NCBI GenBank assembly: GCA_029433525.1
Contig: JAQTIF010000001.1
Coordinates: 1,302,001 to 1,366,000, forward strand
Length of the DNA stretch: 64,000 bases
Reading direction: 5' to 3'
Source of the DNA: Enterobacteriaceae bacterium ESL0689
GTDB lineage: Bacteria > Pseudomonadota > Gammaproteobacteria > Enterobacterales > Enterobacteriaceae
The position numbers were made by a program, and so were the translations under genes. Below are positions 28,196 through 38,490 of the stretch, piece by piece. The notes beneath the pieces are model-generated. The model was not told the DNA's origin, ran no database searches, and saw nothing but the letters and a program-made list of their open reading frames with translations. Position 1 is the first letter of the stretch; each line of letters opens with the position of its first letter.

Positions 28196-28941
28196 AATCA
28201 CCCAATGGCAGGAAACGGATTTGCAGTTTATCCAGCGTATCCTGTCGGAGGTGGGGATTTACTGGCGCACCGAAATGGACAATACCCGCGAGCTGGATAC
28301 GTTCATTTTTGCCGACAGCCCGCTCAACTATCAGTTTGATGTGCGCCTGCCGTACTGCGAGCCATCTGGCCTGTTTGATGGCGCAGCGGAGTCAGTCTGG
28401 GACGTGCGCAGCTGGTATAACCTGGCCACCGGCACGGTCATGAGCCGTGACTACAACTATCGCACCGCCTCCATGCCGATGGATACGACGGTCAGTGTAC
28501 GTAATGACGCAGTAACGACCGGGGAGCATTACCGCTACGCCGCGCCGTATCGCGAAGCGGGCGACGACACAGAGCCAGAACCGGAAACCGAAAGCGGGGC
28601 ATTCTACGCCCGGCTTCACCATGAGCGTGCGCTGAACAAAACCGCCCGTGTTCACCTGTTCAGCAATGCCTCACACCTCACGCCCGGGCAGGTGCTGGAG
28701 CCACAGGGCAACATCATCAGGGCGCTGAAGGACGGAGTCATTCTGACGCTGGTAACCTTCCGGGGCAGCCGTGACTCCCGTCTCCATGTCTCGGTATGGG
28801 GTATGCCTTATACCGAACGTTACTGTTACCGTCCGGCAGAAATCCCGCGTCCGGTGATTGCGGGCACGCTGCCAGCGCGGATTGAAAGCCGGGAAAAGAA
28901 CGACATATACGCCCACCTGGATGACCAGGGGCGCTATCGGG
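28196..28941 (+). pseudogene. Internal vgrG fragment (second copy)
   Basis: Starts at ATCACCCAATGGCAGGAAAC, equal to codons for ITQW.ETDLQFIQRIL of the intact vgrG (23023 onwards), and continues at about 95 percent identity to DDQGRYRV. Both the N-terminal third and the C-terminal half are absent. It then runs directly into effector sequence at about 28942 and terminates in the vgrG frame at 28955. It is a recombination scar, not a working spike protein. Confidence 0.85.
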
Positions 28942-29319
28942 TATGGGAGCACTGATGTCTGCGCTTTACATTCCGTCTGCGGGTGAAGGGAGTGACCGGG
29001 TTCCTGGACGGGATGAATTCTGGTACGAAGAAGAGCTGAGGCAGAAAGCCCTTACCGGAGCAAAAGCAACAACCCGGGTAAGATTCTTCTGGCGCCAGGA
29101 TGAGCAGGGCAACCTGCGGGTCTGTGGCGTCCATACCGGTGAAGGGACGCCGTATGAAGGTGTGCGCACGGCAAACATGGTGTGGAATAGTGAAAATAAC
29201 CGCTATGAGTTCACACCGGCTCACAGTGTTGATGGCCCACTGATTACCTGGACACCGGAGAGGCCAGAGGGCAGTGACCTTCCCTCACATACCGGCAGCG
29301 ACATCAGGCCGATAGACCA
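28942..29319 (+). pseudogene. S-type-pyocin domain fragment fused to vgrG remnant
   Basis: Encodes GALMSALYIPSAGEGSDRVP through SDIRPIDQ, nearly identical to residues 126-250 of the intact effector at 24845. Upstream adaptor residues were lost in the join to vgrG, and the rest of the pyocin domain (to the VFPADSG motif) is missing at the other side, where an HNH nuclease tip begins in a different frame. Confidence 0.8.
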
Positions 29320-29583
29320 GGATTTGACCATTTCAGGGAGGCGTTTTGGCTTGCTGTGGCTGAGTGTCCAGAATTGCTTTCTCAATTTACGAGGAGTAAT
29401 CAGGCGTTAATCAAGAAGGGATATGCACCATTTACGATTCCAGAAGAGCAGGCTGGAGGTCGCAAAACATTTGAAATCCATCATAATAAGAGAATAATAG
29501 ATGGAGGGAAGGTATTTGATATGGATAATTTATCAGTCACCACCCCGAGAAGGAATATTGATATTCACAGGAGGAAAAAGTGA
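29320..29583 (+). pseudogene. Orphan colicin-type HNH DNase tip A
   Basis: The frame reads FDHFREAFWLAVAECPELLS, then GYAPFTIPEEQAGGRKTFEI, HHNKRIIDGGKVFDMDNLSV and TTPRRNIDIHRRKK, clearly the DNase domain of colicin E9/pyocin S type. The start of the domain (LRGK.F segment) is missing and the upstream pyocin domain is out of frame. In the HNH motif the metal-ligand His of the colicin pattern (TPKRHIDIH) is Asn here (TPRRNIDIH). The next gene is its immunity gene, beginning one base after the stop. Confidence 0.8.
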
Positions 29584-29847
29584 ATGACAGCCTCATATAA
29601 AAAACTTAGTGATTATACTGAAAACGAATTTATCCAATTCGTAACCGACATTGTGGAGGTTAATTCAAATTCGGAGGAAAAACATCATGCATTAGTATCA
29701 AAGTTCGAAGAGCTAGTGCAACACCCAAGAGGTAATGGCCTTATTTATTATCCAGAAGATGGTGAAGATGATTCTCCCGAGGGAATTGTCCAGACAATCA
29801 AAGCATGGAGAAAGTCAAAAAGGCTCCCATTATTTAAAGATTCATAA
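29584..29847 (+). CDS. Colicin/pyocin DNase immunity protein (Im9-like) A
   Basis: An 87-residue acidic four-helix protein with the Im2/Im9 pattern: LSDYTENEFIQFV, KFEELVQHPRGNGLIYYPED, SPEGIVQTIKAWR. The Tyr-Tyr pair in helix III that anchors the DNase interface is present. It directly follows the HNH tip A stop. Being intact, it could protect the cell from a colicin-type DNase delivered by others or from an effector encoded elsewhere. Confidence 0.88.
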   Translation: MTASYKKLSDYTENEFIQFVTDIVEVNSNSEEKHHALVSKFEELVQHPRGNGLIYYPEDGEDDSPEGIVQTIKAWRKSKRLPLFKDS

Positions 29848-29851
29848 CTCA

Positions 29852-30274
29852 ATAGAATTTCGCGAGAGATGAGCCTGGTGTGGCAACAGGGAAAGGTGAG
29901 GTGCTATCAGGTTCTGAAAAATGGCTTGAGGCCGCCAGCTCTGGTCTGAGCTGGTGGCTCCTGTACCAGCGCAAATTGCTGATAAACTTAGAGGAAAATC
30001 CTTCCGCAACTTTAACCATTTCAGGGGGGCGTTTTGGCTTGCTGTGGCAGAGTGTCCAGAACTTATGAAGGATTTTAAACCTTCCAACCAAACCCTAATA
30101 AGCATGGGGCTAGCGCCTTATCCTGTCCCTTCAGAACAGGTGGGTGGCAGAATAACTTTTGAACTTCATCATTTAGAAGAAATCCAGCATGGCGGAGATG
30201 TGTTTAATGTGGATAATATCAACGTTACTACTCCTCGCTTACATACAGGAATACATAAAAATGCTAATAGATAA
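29852..30274 (+). pseudogene. Orphan colicin-type HNH DNase tip B, frameshifted
   Basis: One frame starts RDEPGVATGKGEVLSG and KWLEAASSGL, the linker typical of pyocin S DNases; a frame change at about 29945-29955 leads to APVPAQIADKLRGKSFRNFN and the HNH core FELHHLEEIQHGGDVFNVDN, TTPRLHTGIHKNANR. Both His of the HxxxH end are kept, unlike tip A. There is no N-terminal trafficking part, so the cassette is silent. The immunity gene overlaps its end by 14 bases. Confidence 0.75.
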
Positions 30275-30545
30275 TGAGAAAACAATAAGCGATTATACTG
30301 AGTCAGAGTTTATTGAACTGCCATCTAATTTTTTTGAGAATAAAAACGGATTAATGCAAAAGGATTTTAGGAAATTTATTGATGACTTACAAATGCACGT
30401 AGTTAAAATCACCCAGCACCCACTCGGTAATGGACTAATTTTTAATGCGCCTGATGAAATTGAATGCTCACCATTGGGAATATTCGGAGAAATTAAAAAA
30501 TGGAGAACATCTCAGGAATTAAAGTTATTTAAAGACTCTAAATAA
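30261..30545 (+). CDS. Colicin/pyocin DNase immunity protein (Im9-like) B
   Basis: A 94-residue protein beginning MLIDNEKTISDYTESEFIEL inside the end of tip B. It keeps the Im9 helix order (ISDYTESEF, ITQHPLGNGLIFN, SPLGIFGEIKKWR), but the central Tyr-Tyr is Phe-Asn and there is an insertion in helix I-II. This fits specificity for the different tip B. Start chosen at 30261 because upstream codons of the frame lie in the nuclease region. Confidence 0.8.
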   Translation: MLIDNEKTISDYTESEFIELPSNFFENKNGLMQKDFRKFIDDLQMHVVKITQHPLGNGLIFNAPDEIECSPLGIFGEIKKWRTSQELKLFKDSK

Positions 30546-30857
30546 TCTGTCTGGCGGGCGATAAGAGCCTGTAATTTAAATTGTGTATCTGCCTGCGTTT
30601 GATATCTTCATTGTAACCCTCCTGACGGCGGCTCTGCTCCCTTGCGGTAATTCACCCGTGGCGTAACCGCCCCAGCTCCTGCCAGACAGAGGGCAGGGTT
30701 GACGGCAGGAACCACACCATGATGGAATCAGGTGACTTCTCATGCTGCAGATTGGGCGTGTGGAGCAAGGCCGGATGATGGAGATGAAAAAAATAGCGAC
30801 TAATCAGCGGACTTACTCTACTATTTGTCGAAAAATTGATACAGATGGACACATGCT
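30546..30857 (+). other. IS256-like end and remnant sequence before map
   Basis: No intact gene. The IS256-like inverted repeat at 30565-30593 opens this stretch. The remainder holds broken coding-like sequence on the minus strand (LPSTLPSVWQELGRLRHG) of unknown origin, possibly the stump of the element's cargo or of a relocated gene. In E. coli the rpsB-tsf side lies here next to map, so this is the scar of the synteny break. Confidence 0.4.
30565..30593. mobile_element. IS256-like terminal inverted repeat remnant (left end)
   Basis: GAGCCTGTAATTTAAATTGT continuing to GTATCTGCC, the inverse partner of 26435-26462. The GAGCC end faces the toxin cassettes, so the two remnants flank a 4.1-kb segment with their outer ends inward. 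Confidence 0.5.
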
Positions 30858-31652
30858 ATGGCTATATCTATTAAAACCTCTCAGGACATCGAAAAAATGC
30901 GCGTTGCCGGGCGTCTGGCCGCTGAAGTGCTGGAGATGATCGCACCTTATGTCAAACCAGGCGTGAGTACGGGAGAGCTGGATCGTCTCTGCAATGACTA
31001 TATCGTTAATCAGCAAAAAGCCATCTCCGCCTGTCTGGGCTATCACGGCTACCCCAAATCGGTATGTATTTCGATTAACGAAGTCGTTTGCCATGGCATC
31101 CCCGATGATGCAAAACACCTGAAGAACGGTGATATCGTCAATATTGATGTCACGGTCATTAAAGATGGCTTTCACGGCGATACGTCAAAAATGTTTATCG
31201 TCGGTAAACCGACGATTCTGGGTGAACGCCTGTGTCGTATCACGCAGGAGAGCCTCTATCTGGCGCTGAAAATGGTCAAACCGGGTGTCAATCTGCGCAC
31301 TATCGGTGCCGCGATCCAGAAATTTGTCGAGGCGGAAAATTTTTCCGTGGTGCGTGAATACTGCGGTCATGGTATTGGCCGGGGTTTCCATGAAGAGCCA
31401 CAGGTATTGCACTACGACTCCCCGGAAACCGATGTCGTGCTTCAGCCCGGAATGACGTTTACGATTGAGCCGATGGTCAATGCGGGCAAAAAAGAGATCC
31501 GCACGATGAAAGATGGCTGGACAGTGAAAACCCGGGATCGTAGTTTATCTGCCCAGTATGAGCATACGATTGCGGTGACCGATAACGGTTGTGAAATTCT
31601 GACCCTACGCCAGGATGACACTATCCCGGCGATAATCACGCACGATGCATAA
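30858..31652 (+). CDS. map: Methionine aminopeptidase, type I
   Basis: A 264-residue cytosolic enzyme that removes the initiator methionine. Matches E. coli Map in length and sequence: metal ligands in [16 protein letters not shown] (Asp residues), [13 protein letters not shown] (His, Glu) and QYEHTI (Glu region). The start follows a weak purine-rich stretch. It is the first gene of the 4-min block; a strong terminator follows. Confidence 0.97.
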   Translation: MAISIKTSQDIEKMRVAGRLAAEVLEMIAPYVKPGVSTGELDRLCNDYIVNQQKAISACLGYHGYPKSVCISINEVVCHGIPDDAKHLKNGDIVNIDVTVIKDGFHGDTSKMFIVGKPTILGERLCRITQESLYLALKMVKPGVNLRTIGAAIQKFVEAENFSVVREYCGHGIGRGFHEEPQVLHYDSPETDVVLQPGMTFTIEPMVNAGKKEIRTMKDGWTVKTRDRSLSAQYEHTIAVTDNGCEILTLRQDDTIPAIITHDA

Positions 31653-31657
31653 TCACC

Positions 31658-31681
31658 AGGCCGACCCGCGTCGGCCTTTTT
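31658..31681 (+). terminator. Rho-independent terminator after map
   Basis: AGGCCGAC-CCGC-GTCGGCCT forms an 8-bp GC-rich stem followed by TTTTT, six bases after the map stop. Confidence 0.9.
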
Positions 31682-31714
31682 ATCAATATTCACCTCGTTA
31701 TCAGGAGGGCTCCC

Positions 31715-34405
31715 GTGACCCGCGCTTTGCCTGACCCAGCGACCTCTTATCCTGCGCCTGAATCGCCCGAAAACTGGCCACCAGAAGCGTTGCATTGTGC
31801 CGCTATTAAGGCACAGATGGATATTTTTCAGCGCTGCCAGCGTGAAGCGTTTGATAACGGTATCGCAGCGGAAGTTTTAGTCAAAGCACGTAGTCAGTTT
31901 ATCGATCAGCTACTTCAGCGCCTGTGGCGTCACTACGGATTTGATCGTGAGCCTGATCTGGCGCTAATCGCTGTCGGAGGGTATGGTCGTAGTGAATTAC
32001 ACCCGCTCTCCGATATCGATCTGTTGATCTTGAGTCACGATACGCTTGCGGATCAACTGGCGCAGAAAGTGGGGGAGTTTCTGACGCTGTTATGGGATAT
32101 CAAACTCGAAGTAGGGCACAGTGTTCGCACCCTGAGGGAGTGCCTGCAGGAAGGGCTGGCCGATTTGAGTGTCGCGACTAACCTGATTGAATCCCGCTGC
32201 TTAACGGGGAATATGGCTCTCTTTCTGGATCTGCAAAAAGCGCTTTTTAGTGATCATTTCTGGCCTTCAGCGCAATTCTTTGCCGCCAAAGTAGAAGAAC
32301 AACATCTCCGTCATCAACGCTATCACGACACCAGTTATAACCTTGAGCCAGACGTGAAAAGCAGCCCCGGTGGCCTGCGCGATATCCATACGCTTCAGTG
32401 GGTCGCGCGCCGCCATTTTGGTGCCACGTCACTGGATGAAATGGTCGATTTTGGTTTCCTGACCGCCGCAGAACGCGATGAGCTTAACACTTGTCTGCAT
32501 CAACTGTGGCGTATTCGCTTTGCTCTGCATCTGGAGTTGACACGCTACGATAACCGGCTGCTGTTTGATCGCCAGCTCAGTGTTGCCCGCCGCCTGGGGT
32601 ATGATGGCGCGGGCAATCAACCGATCGAAGACATGATGAAGGATCTATTCCGCGTCACTCATCAGGTCAGTGAGCTGAATCACATGTTGTTACAGCTCTT
32701 TGAGGAGGCGATTCTCGCCCTGAGTGAAGATGAGAAACCGCGACCCATTGATCAGGATTTTCAGCTACGTGGCTCATTGATTGACCTGCGTGATGAGACG
32801 TTGTTTATGCGCCAGCCGCAGGCTATTCTGCGTATGTTCCTGCTAATGGTCAGTCACCGTAACATTACCGGTATCTACTCAACAACACTGCGCCATCTGC
32901 GTCATGCCCGTCGCCATCAGACGCAGCCGTTGTGTGATATTCCCCAGGTGCGGTCAATTTTTATTCATATCCTGAGCTTACCCGATGCGGTCAGCCGGGG
33001 GCTATTACCCATGCATCGCCACGGTGTCTTATCGGCCTATATGCCTCAGTGGTCGCATATCGTCGGACAGATGCAGTTCGATCTTTTTCATGTCTATACC
33101 GTTGATGAGCATACGATTCGCGTCATGTTGAATCTGGAGAGATTCGCCAGCGATGAGATCCGTCGCCGCCATCCCTTGTGTGGTGAATTGTGGCCGCGCC
33201 TGGCCAGTCAACAGCTGATTCTGATTGCGGCGCTGTTCCATGATATCGCGAAAGGTCGCGGTGGCGATCACTCTATTCTCGGCGCTGAAGATGTACGGCA
33301 ATTTGCCAAGCTACATGCGCTGAGTGAGCGGGAAACGCAACTGATTTGCTGGCTGGTACGCCAGCATCTGTTAATGTCCGTCACCGCGCAGCGTCGTGAT
33401 ATTCAGGACCCACAAGTAATTAAACAATTTGCGCAGGAAGTTCAGACTGAAGAGCGGCTGCGTTATCTGCTCTGTTTGACGGTCGCTGACATCTGCGCCA
33501 CCAATGAAACCTTATGGAATAGCTGGAAACAGAGCCTGTTGCGTGAACTGTATTTCGCCACCGAAAAACAGCTACGCCTTGGGATGCAGAATACCCCTGA
33601 CATACAGGAACGGGTGCGCCATCATCAGTCACAGGCGCTGGCATTACTACGAATAGAAAATATCGACGAACCGCGATTACAGCAAATCTGGAAACGCTGT
33701 CGTACCAGCTACTTTATGCGTCATACGCCTCATCAGCTCGCCTGGCATGCCCGCCATTTGTTGCGCCACGATCTCTGCCAGCCGATGATTTTACTCAGTA
33801 CACAAGCTTCTCGTGGCGGTACGGAAATTTTTATCTGGAGTCCGGATCGCCCCTATCTGTTTGCTGCTGTTTGTGGTGAACTGGATCGCCGCAACCTGAG
33901 TGTCCATGATGCGCAGATCTTTACCACCCGCGATGGTATGGCGATGGATACCTTTATTATGCTGGAACCTGATGGCAGGCCACTGTCCGCAGATCGCCAT
34001 GCGTCTATTCGTGCTGGGCTGGAACAGACGATTACCCAGCGTCGCTGGCATCCCCCTGCGCCACGTCGGCTGGCAGCGAAGTTGCGTCATTTTTCGGTTG
34101 CCACCGAGGTCAGATTCCTGCCGACGCATACTGACAGAAAATCATTCCTCGAGCTGGTCGCTCTCGACAGGCCCGGTCTGCTGGCACGGATCGGCCAAAT
34201 TCTGGCTGATCTCACTCTTTCACTGCACGGTGCGAGAATTACCACCATTGGTGAACGTGTCGAGGACTTGTTTATCATCGCCACTGCCGACGGGCATGAG
34301 CTGGATCATGCTTTGCAACAAGAAGTGCAACAGCGGTTGACAGAAGCCCTCAATCCAAACGATAAAGAGTCACCCATTTTTATAAGCCACGAGAAAAAAG
34401 AGTAA
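31715..34405 (+). CDS. glnD: Bifunctional uridylyltransferase/uridylyl-removing enzyme GlnD
   Basis: An 896-residue nitrogen-status sensor (E. coli 890). It uridylylates and deuridylylates PII proteins according to glutamine level. The nucleotidyltransferase motif [18 protein letters not shown] lies at about residues 89-106, the HD hydrolase motif [12 protein letters not shown] at about 510-520, and two ACT domains end the protein ([37 protein letters not shown]). It starts with GTG after a strong AGGAGGG. dapD follows after 3 bases. Confidence 0.97.
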   Translation: MTRALPDPATSYPAPESPENWPPEALHCAAIKAQMDIFQRCQREAFDNGIAAEVLVKARSQFIDQLLQRLWRHYGFDREPDLALIAVGGYGRSELHPLSDIDLLILSHDTLADQLAQKVGEFLTLLWDIKLEVGHSVRTLRECLQEGLADLSVATNLIESRCLTGNMALFLDLQKALFSDHFWPSAQFFAAKVEEQHLRHQRYHDTSYNLEPDVKSSPGGLRDIHTLQWVARRHFGATSLDEMVDFGFLTAAERDELNTCLHQLWRIRFALHLELTRYDNRLLFDRQLSVARRLGYDGAGNQPIEDMMKDLFRVTHQVSELNHMLLQLFEEAILALSEDEKPRPIDQDFQLRGSLIDLRDETLFMRQPQAILRMFLLMVSHRNITGIYSTTLRHLRHARRHQTQPLCDIPQVRSIFIHILSLPDAVSRGLLPMHRHGVLSAYMPQWSHIVGQMQFDLFHVYTVDEHTIRVMLNLERFASDEIRRRHPLCGELWPRLASQQLILIAALFHDIAKGRGGDHSILGAEDVRQFAKLHALSERETQLICWLVRQHLLMSVTAQRRDIQDPQVIKQFAQEVQTEERLRYLLCLTVADICATNETLWNSWKQSLLRELYFATEKQLRLGMQNTPDIQERVRHHQSQALALLRIENIDEPRLQQIWKRCRTSYFMRHTPHQLAWHARHLLRHDLCQPMILLSTQASRGGTEIFIWSPDRPYLFAAVCGELDRRNLSVHDAQIFTTRDGMAMDTFIMLEPDGRPLSADRHASIRAGLEQTITQRRWHPPAPRRLAAKLRHFSVATEVRFLPTHTDRKSFLELVALDRPGLLARIGQILADLTLSLHGARITTIGERVEDLFIIATADGHELDHALQQEVQQRLTEALNPNDKESPIFISHEKKE

Positions 34406-34408
34406 GCT

Positions 34409-35233
34409 ATGCAACAACTACAAAATATTATTGAATCTGCCTTTGAACGCCGTGCCGACATCACGCCGGATAATGTCGATACCCCCACCCGTGAAGCGAT
34501 TCTTCAGGTGATTTCTCTCCTTGACTCCGGTGCATTACGTGTTGCAGAAAAAATGAATGATCAATGGGTCACTCATCAGTGGCTGAAAAAAGCGGTTCTG
34601 CTCTCTTTTCGTATTCATGATAATCAGCTGATCGAAGGCGCGGAAAGCCGCTATTACGACAAAGTACCGATGAAATTCGCCGATTATAGTGCTGAACGTT
34701 TTCGCCAGGAGGGCTTTCGTGTCGTACCGCCCGCTGCCGTGCGTCAAGGGGCGTTTATTGCCCGCAATACCGTACTGATGCCCTCCTACGTTAACATTGG
34801 TGCTTATGTCGATGAAGGGACGATGGTGGATACCTGGGCGACGGTCGGCTCCTGTGCTCAGATTGGTAAAAATGTCCATCTGTCCGGAGGGGTAGGCATT
34901 GGCGGCGTCCTCGAACCATTACAGGCGAATCCGACGATCATTGAGGATAACTGTTTTATCGGTGCCCGCTCTGAGGTTGTGGAAGGGGTTATCGTCGAAG
35001 AGGGATCGGTTATCTCTATGGGCGTCTATCTCGGCCAGAGTACCAAAATTTATGATCGTGAAACCGGCGAAGTCCATTATGGTCGCGTACCGGCTGGCTC
35101 TGTCGTGGTTTCCGGTAATCTGCCGTCAAAAGATGGACGGTATAGTCTGTACTGTGCCGTTATTGTTAAAAAAGTGGATGCCAAAACCCGTGGTAAAGTC
35201 GGTATTAATGAGCTGCTGCGTAGTATCGACTAA
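34409..35233 (+). CDS. dapD: Tetrahydrodipicolinate N-succinyltransferase
   Basis: A 274-residue left-handed beta-helix acyltransferase of the lysine/diaminopimelate pathway, same length as in E. coli. The hexapeptide-rich core ([36 protein letters not shown]) is intact. It converts tetrahydrodipicolinate and succinyl-CoA to N-succinyl-2-amino-6-oxopimelate. In E. coli cdaR, yaeH and yaeI lie between dapD and degP; here dapD meets degP convergently with only a terminator between. Confidence 0.97.
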   Translation: MQQLQNIIESAFERRADITPDNVDTPTREAILQVISLLDSGALRVAEKMNDQWVTHQWLKKAVLLSFRIHDNQLIEGAESRYYDKVPMKFADYSAERFRQEGFRVVPPAAVRQGAFIARNTVLMPSYVNIGAYVDEGTMVDTWATVGSCAQIGKNVHLSGGVGIGGVLEPLQANPTIIEDNCFIGARSEVVEGVIVEEGSVISMGVYLGQSTKIYDRETGEVHYGRVPAGSVVVSGNLPSKDGRYSLYCAVIVKKVDAKTRGKVGINELLRSID

Positions 35234-35273
35234 ACACCCGGCTCTCGGCAGTGCCAGCGGGCTTTAGCACTCA

Positions 35274-35309
35274 AAAGCCCCTTTTTCGCAATCAGAAAAA
35301 GGGGCTTTA
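35274..35309. terminator. Bidirectional terminator between dapD and degP
   Basis: AAAGCCCCTTTTTC and GAAAAAGGGGCTTT form a 14-bp stem with a 7-base loop. The A/T parts of the stem provide T-tracts in both directions, suiting the convergent genes. Confidence 0.88.
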
Positions 35310-35313
35310 CTGA

Positions 35314-36735
35314 TCACTGCATCAGCAGATAGATCGTGCTATCACCACGCTGAATATTCAACGCCAGCACCGATGGCTTGGTTTCAAAAATCTTGCGCAA
35401 ATCAGCGATATTTTTTACCGCTTGCTGGTTCACGCCGACGATCAGATCGCCTTTCTTCAGGCCAATTTGTGCTGCGGGGGTACCGGGCTTCACGTTATTC
35501 ACGATCACCCCTTTATCCTGGCCTTTATTGCTCATCTCTGCCCCTTCAATGCCATTGAAGAGAGTGCTGGAGTCCACTTGATTCTGGCTACTTTGCTGCA
35601 ATTCCAGGGTGACGTTGACTGTTTTACCGTTACGTATCAATCCGAGGTCAATTTTACTGCCAATCGGCATTGTACCAATCTGGGCACGTAGTGCAGCAAA
35701 GCTATTAATCGCTTTACCATTGAGGGAAACGATCACATCACCGGCCTGAATGCCCGCTTTCATCGCTGTCGAACCGGGGAGTACCTGACTGACAAACGCC
35801 CCACGCTGGGTATCCACTTTCATGGCTTTCGCCAGTTCGGAATTGAGCTCGGTTCCCATAATTCCCAGCTCGCCACGTTTCACCTGGCCATATTTCACCA
35901 TCTGTTCTGCGAGGTTTTTCACCATATTACTTGGAATGGCAAAACCGATACCGATATTGCCGCCATCCGGCGCGAGGATCGCGGTATTAATACCAATCAG
36001 TTCACCGTTGAGATTGACCAGTGCTCCCCCTGAGTTACCGCGGTTAATCGCCGCATCGGTCTGGATAAAGTTTTCATAGTTTTCGGCGTTAAGGCCGCTA
36101 CGACCCAGCGCGGAGACAATCCCTGAAGTGACCGTTTCACCGAGTCCAAAAGGGTTACCGATGGCAACGGCATAATCGCCCACCCGCAGGGTGTCAGAAT
36201 CTGCCAGCATCACCGCTGTCAGGTTCTTCGGGTTCTGGATCTGAATCAGCGCAATATCAGAGCGCGGATCTTTGCCCACCACTTTGGCGTCAAATTTACG
36301 CCCATCGTTGAGCAGGACTTTTATTGTCGTCGCATTATCAACAACGTGGTTATTGGTCACAACATAACCTTTCCCGGCATCAATAATCACCCCGGAACCC
36401 TGGGCAACAAATTTCCGCTGTTTCGCATTGCCGCCCGGATTACCACCGCCCTGGCAGAACGGTGAGTCCTGGAATGGGGAGTCCTGCTGACAGAAGGGCG
36501 AGTTATCACCAAAAAATGGCTGTAAGTTACGCGGGACACGTTGTGTATTAACCGTAGCACTCCCCTCAACATTGATGCTGACGACTGACGGCATCACTTT
36601 TTCCAGCATCGGTGCCAGGCTTGGCATTTGCTGCACAGAAGAAGAGGATGTTTCTGCCGCGCTCGCCGAGAGCGGGGATAACGCCAGGCCTAAACTTAGC
36701 GCCAGAGCGCTCATTGCTAACGTGGTTTTTTTCAT
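35314..36735 (-). CDS. degP: Periplasmic serine protease/chaperone DegP
   Basis: A 473-residue HtrA protease with signal peptide (MKKTTLAMSALALSLGLAL, cleavage after ASA). The catalytic triad is present: His130 (VVTNNHVV), Asp160 (DPRSDIAL) and Ser235 (GNSGGAL). The LA loop with paired cysteines (SPFCQQDSPFQDSPFCQ) and two PDZ domains (GTELNSELAKAM region; PGTPAAQIGLKKGD) follow. I use the second of two adjacent ATG codons as in E. coli. It degrades or refolds envelope proteins. A sigma-E promoter lies upstream. Confidence 0.97.
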   Translation of the reverse strand: MKKTTLAMSALALSLGLALSPLSASAAETSSSSVQQMPSLAPMLEKVMPSVVSINVEGSATVNTQRVPRNLQPFFGDNSPFCQQDSPFQDSPFCQGGGNPGGNAKQRKFVAQGSGVIIDAGKGYVVTNNHVVDNATTIKVLLNDGRKFDAKVVGKDPRSDIALIQIQNPKNLTAVMLADSDTLRVGDYAVAIGNPFGLGETVTSGIVSALGRSGLNAENYENFIQTDAAINRGNSGGALVNLNGELIGINTAILAPDGGNIGIGFAIPSNMVKNLAEQMVKYGQVKRGELGIMGTELNSELAKAMKVDTQRGAFVSQVLPGSTAMKAGIQAGDVIVSLNGKAINSFAALRAQIGTMPIGSKIDLGLIRNGKTVNVTLELQQSSQNQVDSSTLFNGIEGAEMSNKGQDKGVIVNNVKPGTPAAQIGLKKGDLIVGVNQQAVKNIADLRKIFETKPSVLALNIQRGDSTIYLLMQ

Positions 36736-36783
36736 CATATCTCAATCTCAATTTTGATAATGCAAATTGTCAGGTTATGGCTG

Positions 36784-36811
36784 TCAGAGTCGTTCTATCA
36801 TACTAAGTTCC
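36784..36811 (-). promoter_or_regulatory. Sigma-E promoter of degP
   Basis: On the minus strand GGAACTT is followed after 16 bases by TCTGA, matching the sigma-E (RpoE) consensus and the known E. coli degP promoter (GGAACTT, TCTGA). It lies about 50 bases before the start codon. Confidence 0.85.
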
Positions 36812-36895
36812 CTGATTAAACCACGGGGAAAAGTAAAAATTTATTGTCGATATTTACAAAAGTGGACGTTGATAGTACGCCGCGATCTCCGGTCA

Positions 36896-38407
36896 TTATT
36901 CTACAGCCATCAACCGCCGGTATTCATCCCACGCATATAAATCGGTCATTCCGCTGATGTAGTCCTGAATCAAACGACAACGGTAATAATACTCCATGAG
37001 AGGATATTCTTCGGCCTGAGGCGAGATTTTATTTATCGCTTCGATATAAGCCAGCCGGTGACGGGTTGAGAGTTTCTGATACAAGCGTGAAGCAATCGGT
37101 AAATCGGCGGTTCGTCCGTGCTCTACCAGTAAACTAAACTGTTGCGGCGATAAGGTTAACAACGGCTCATAGATATCGAGCAGCCCACGGATAACACGAT
37201 AGCCTTGCAGCTCAAGCTGCTCGACAGATTCATGGCTAAATACATGTTTTATAGCTATATTTTTATAAAGTTTCAGCAGCTGGCTACAATCGCTCTCATC
37301 TTCAAGCAACGCCTGATTAAAATCACCGGTAAAGATTTCGGCTAAATGATCAATAAATTGATTCGCGGCGTAGGGCACCAGTTTATTCAAGGTATTAACC
37401 CGTAAATACATAAAGAACTGATCGGCCGCACTCTGATGAAGTGAATTAGTCCGTGATTTCTGCCACGCATTTTCCACCACCAGCGCAAATAGCGATCCCT
37501 TTTTGACCGGCCCCCATGCCTCAGACAGCCGCTGATATAACTGTTCGACACTGAAAATGCGTTTTTCTACCGCATCTTCAAGGTCAGCGACACAATAAGA
37601 GATATCGTCTGCCGCTTCTGTTATCCATGTCAGCGGGAAGCGGCTGTAAGGGCCGAGATCCAGCTCCTGACGTAATTGCGCGACATACTCCTCTTCGGAT
37701 AAATAATAACCGGGTTTCTTCATTAAATAGCTGTGGCTGGCGGGCAGTTCTCCCCGCCACCAGGCCGGGCGGGTATATTTCAGGATACAGCCCACCTGTG
37801 CGGAAGTCAGATTCATCCGCATCAGGGTATGCACTAAACGGATCCCCTGAGCGTTACCGTCAAAACAGCACAGATCCTGACGGATTTTACTGCGCAGTTC
37901 ATTCAGTCTGCCACGGCCCGCTTGCCCGCGTAGCACATCGACGCGACAGCGATCATCAGTGGCTTCGTGGTCAGCCTCTTCCGGTGCCAGCCGCTGACGG
38001 AACCAGTCATTGATCGCCGCTTCACCAAAATGACCAAATGGCGGGTTGCCGATATCATGCATCAGACAAGCCATTTCGACAACACTCTCAAAGGGGGCCG
38101 TTAAATGATCTAAGCCATAGGTTTGCAGCAAATTCTGCTGTTTCAGATGACTGAGGATCTCTCGGGCAATGTAACGTCCTGTCTGCTGAACCTCCAGAGA
38201 GTGCGTCAGACGGGTACGTACAGCAGCATTGCGCTCCAGAGGAAAGACCTGCGTCTTTTGCTGTAAACGACGGATCGCCGGTGAGTTGATAATTCGCCCG
38301 CGATCACTTTCAAAAATACGCAGAATGTCATGTTCTGTTTCGCTACTTTGTGGTGAACCATAGCAGCGTTGCCAGCTAATTTTGTTGCGAAAATCAATTT
38401 TTGCCAT
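36896..38407 (-). CDS. dgt: dGTP triphosphohydrolase
   Basis: A 503-residue HD-domain enzyme that cleaves dGTP to deoxyguanosine and triphosphate. HD motifs: [26 protein letters not shown]. The ATG at 38407 ([10 protein letters not shown]) follows AGGAGAAGCT and matches the E. coli start; an upstream in-frame ATG would add 14 foreign residues. It is divergent from mtnN with 83 bases between, as in E. coli. Confidence 0.96.
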   Translation of the reverse strand: MAKIDFRNKISWQRCYGSPQSSETEHDILRIFESDRGRIINSPAIRRLQQKTQVFPLERNAAVRTRLTHSLEVQQTGRYIAREILSHLKQQNLLQTYGLDHLTAPFESVVEMACLMHDIGNPPFGHFGEAAINDWFRQRLAPEEADHEATDDRCRVDVLRGQAGRGRLNELRSKIRQDLCCFDGNAQGIRLVHTLMRMNLTSAQVGCILKYTRPAWWRGELPASHSYLMKKPGYYLSEEEYVAQLRQELDLGPYSRFPLTWITEAADDISYCVADLEDAVEKRIFSVEQLYQRLSEAWGPVKKGSLFALVVENAWQKSRTNSLHQSAADQFFMYLRVNTLNKLVPYAANQFIDHLAEIFTGDFNQALLEDESDCSQLLKLYKNIAIKHVFSHESVEQLELQGYRVIRGLLDIYEPLLTLSPQQFSLLVEHGRTADLPIASRLYQKLSTRHRLAYIEAINKISPQAEEYPLMEYYYRCRLIQDYISGMTDLYAWDEYRRLMAVE

Positions 38408-38490
38408 AGCTTCTCCTGCACGAACAATAACGTTTCCTTTTAAGGACATGATAGACTATGTTACAAAATGGACAGAACGCGAGTAACTCT

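Noticed and set aside
26435-30593. A complete 4.1-kb transposon using the IS256-like sequences as its outer ends
   Set aside because: The AATTGTGTA core lies on the side away from the cassettes, as expected for inner parts of IS256 ends, and there is no transposase between them. Two truncated outward remnants explain the pattern better, though the orientation argument is not strong.
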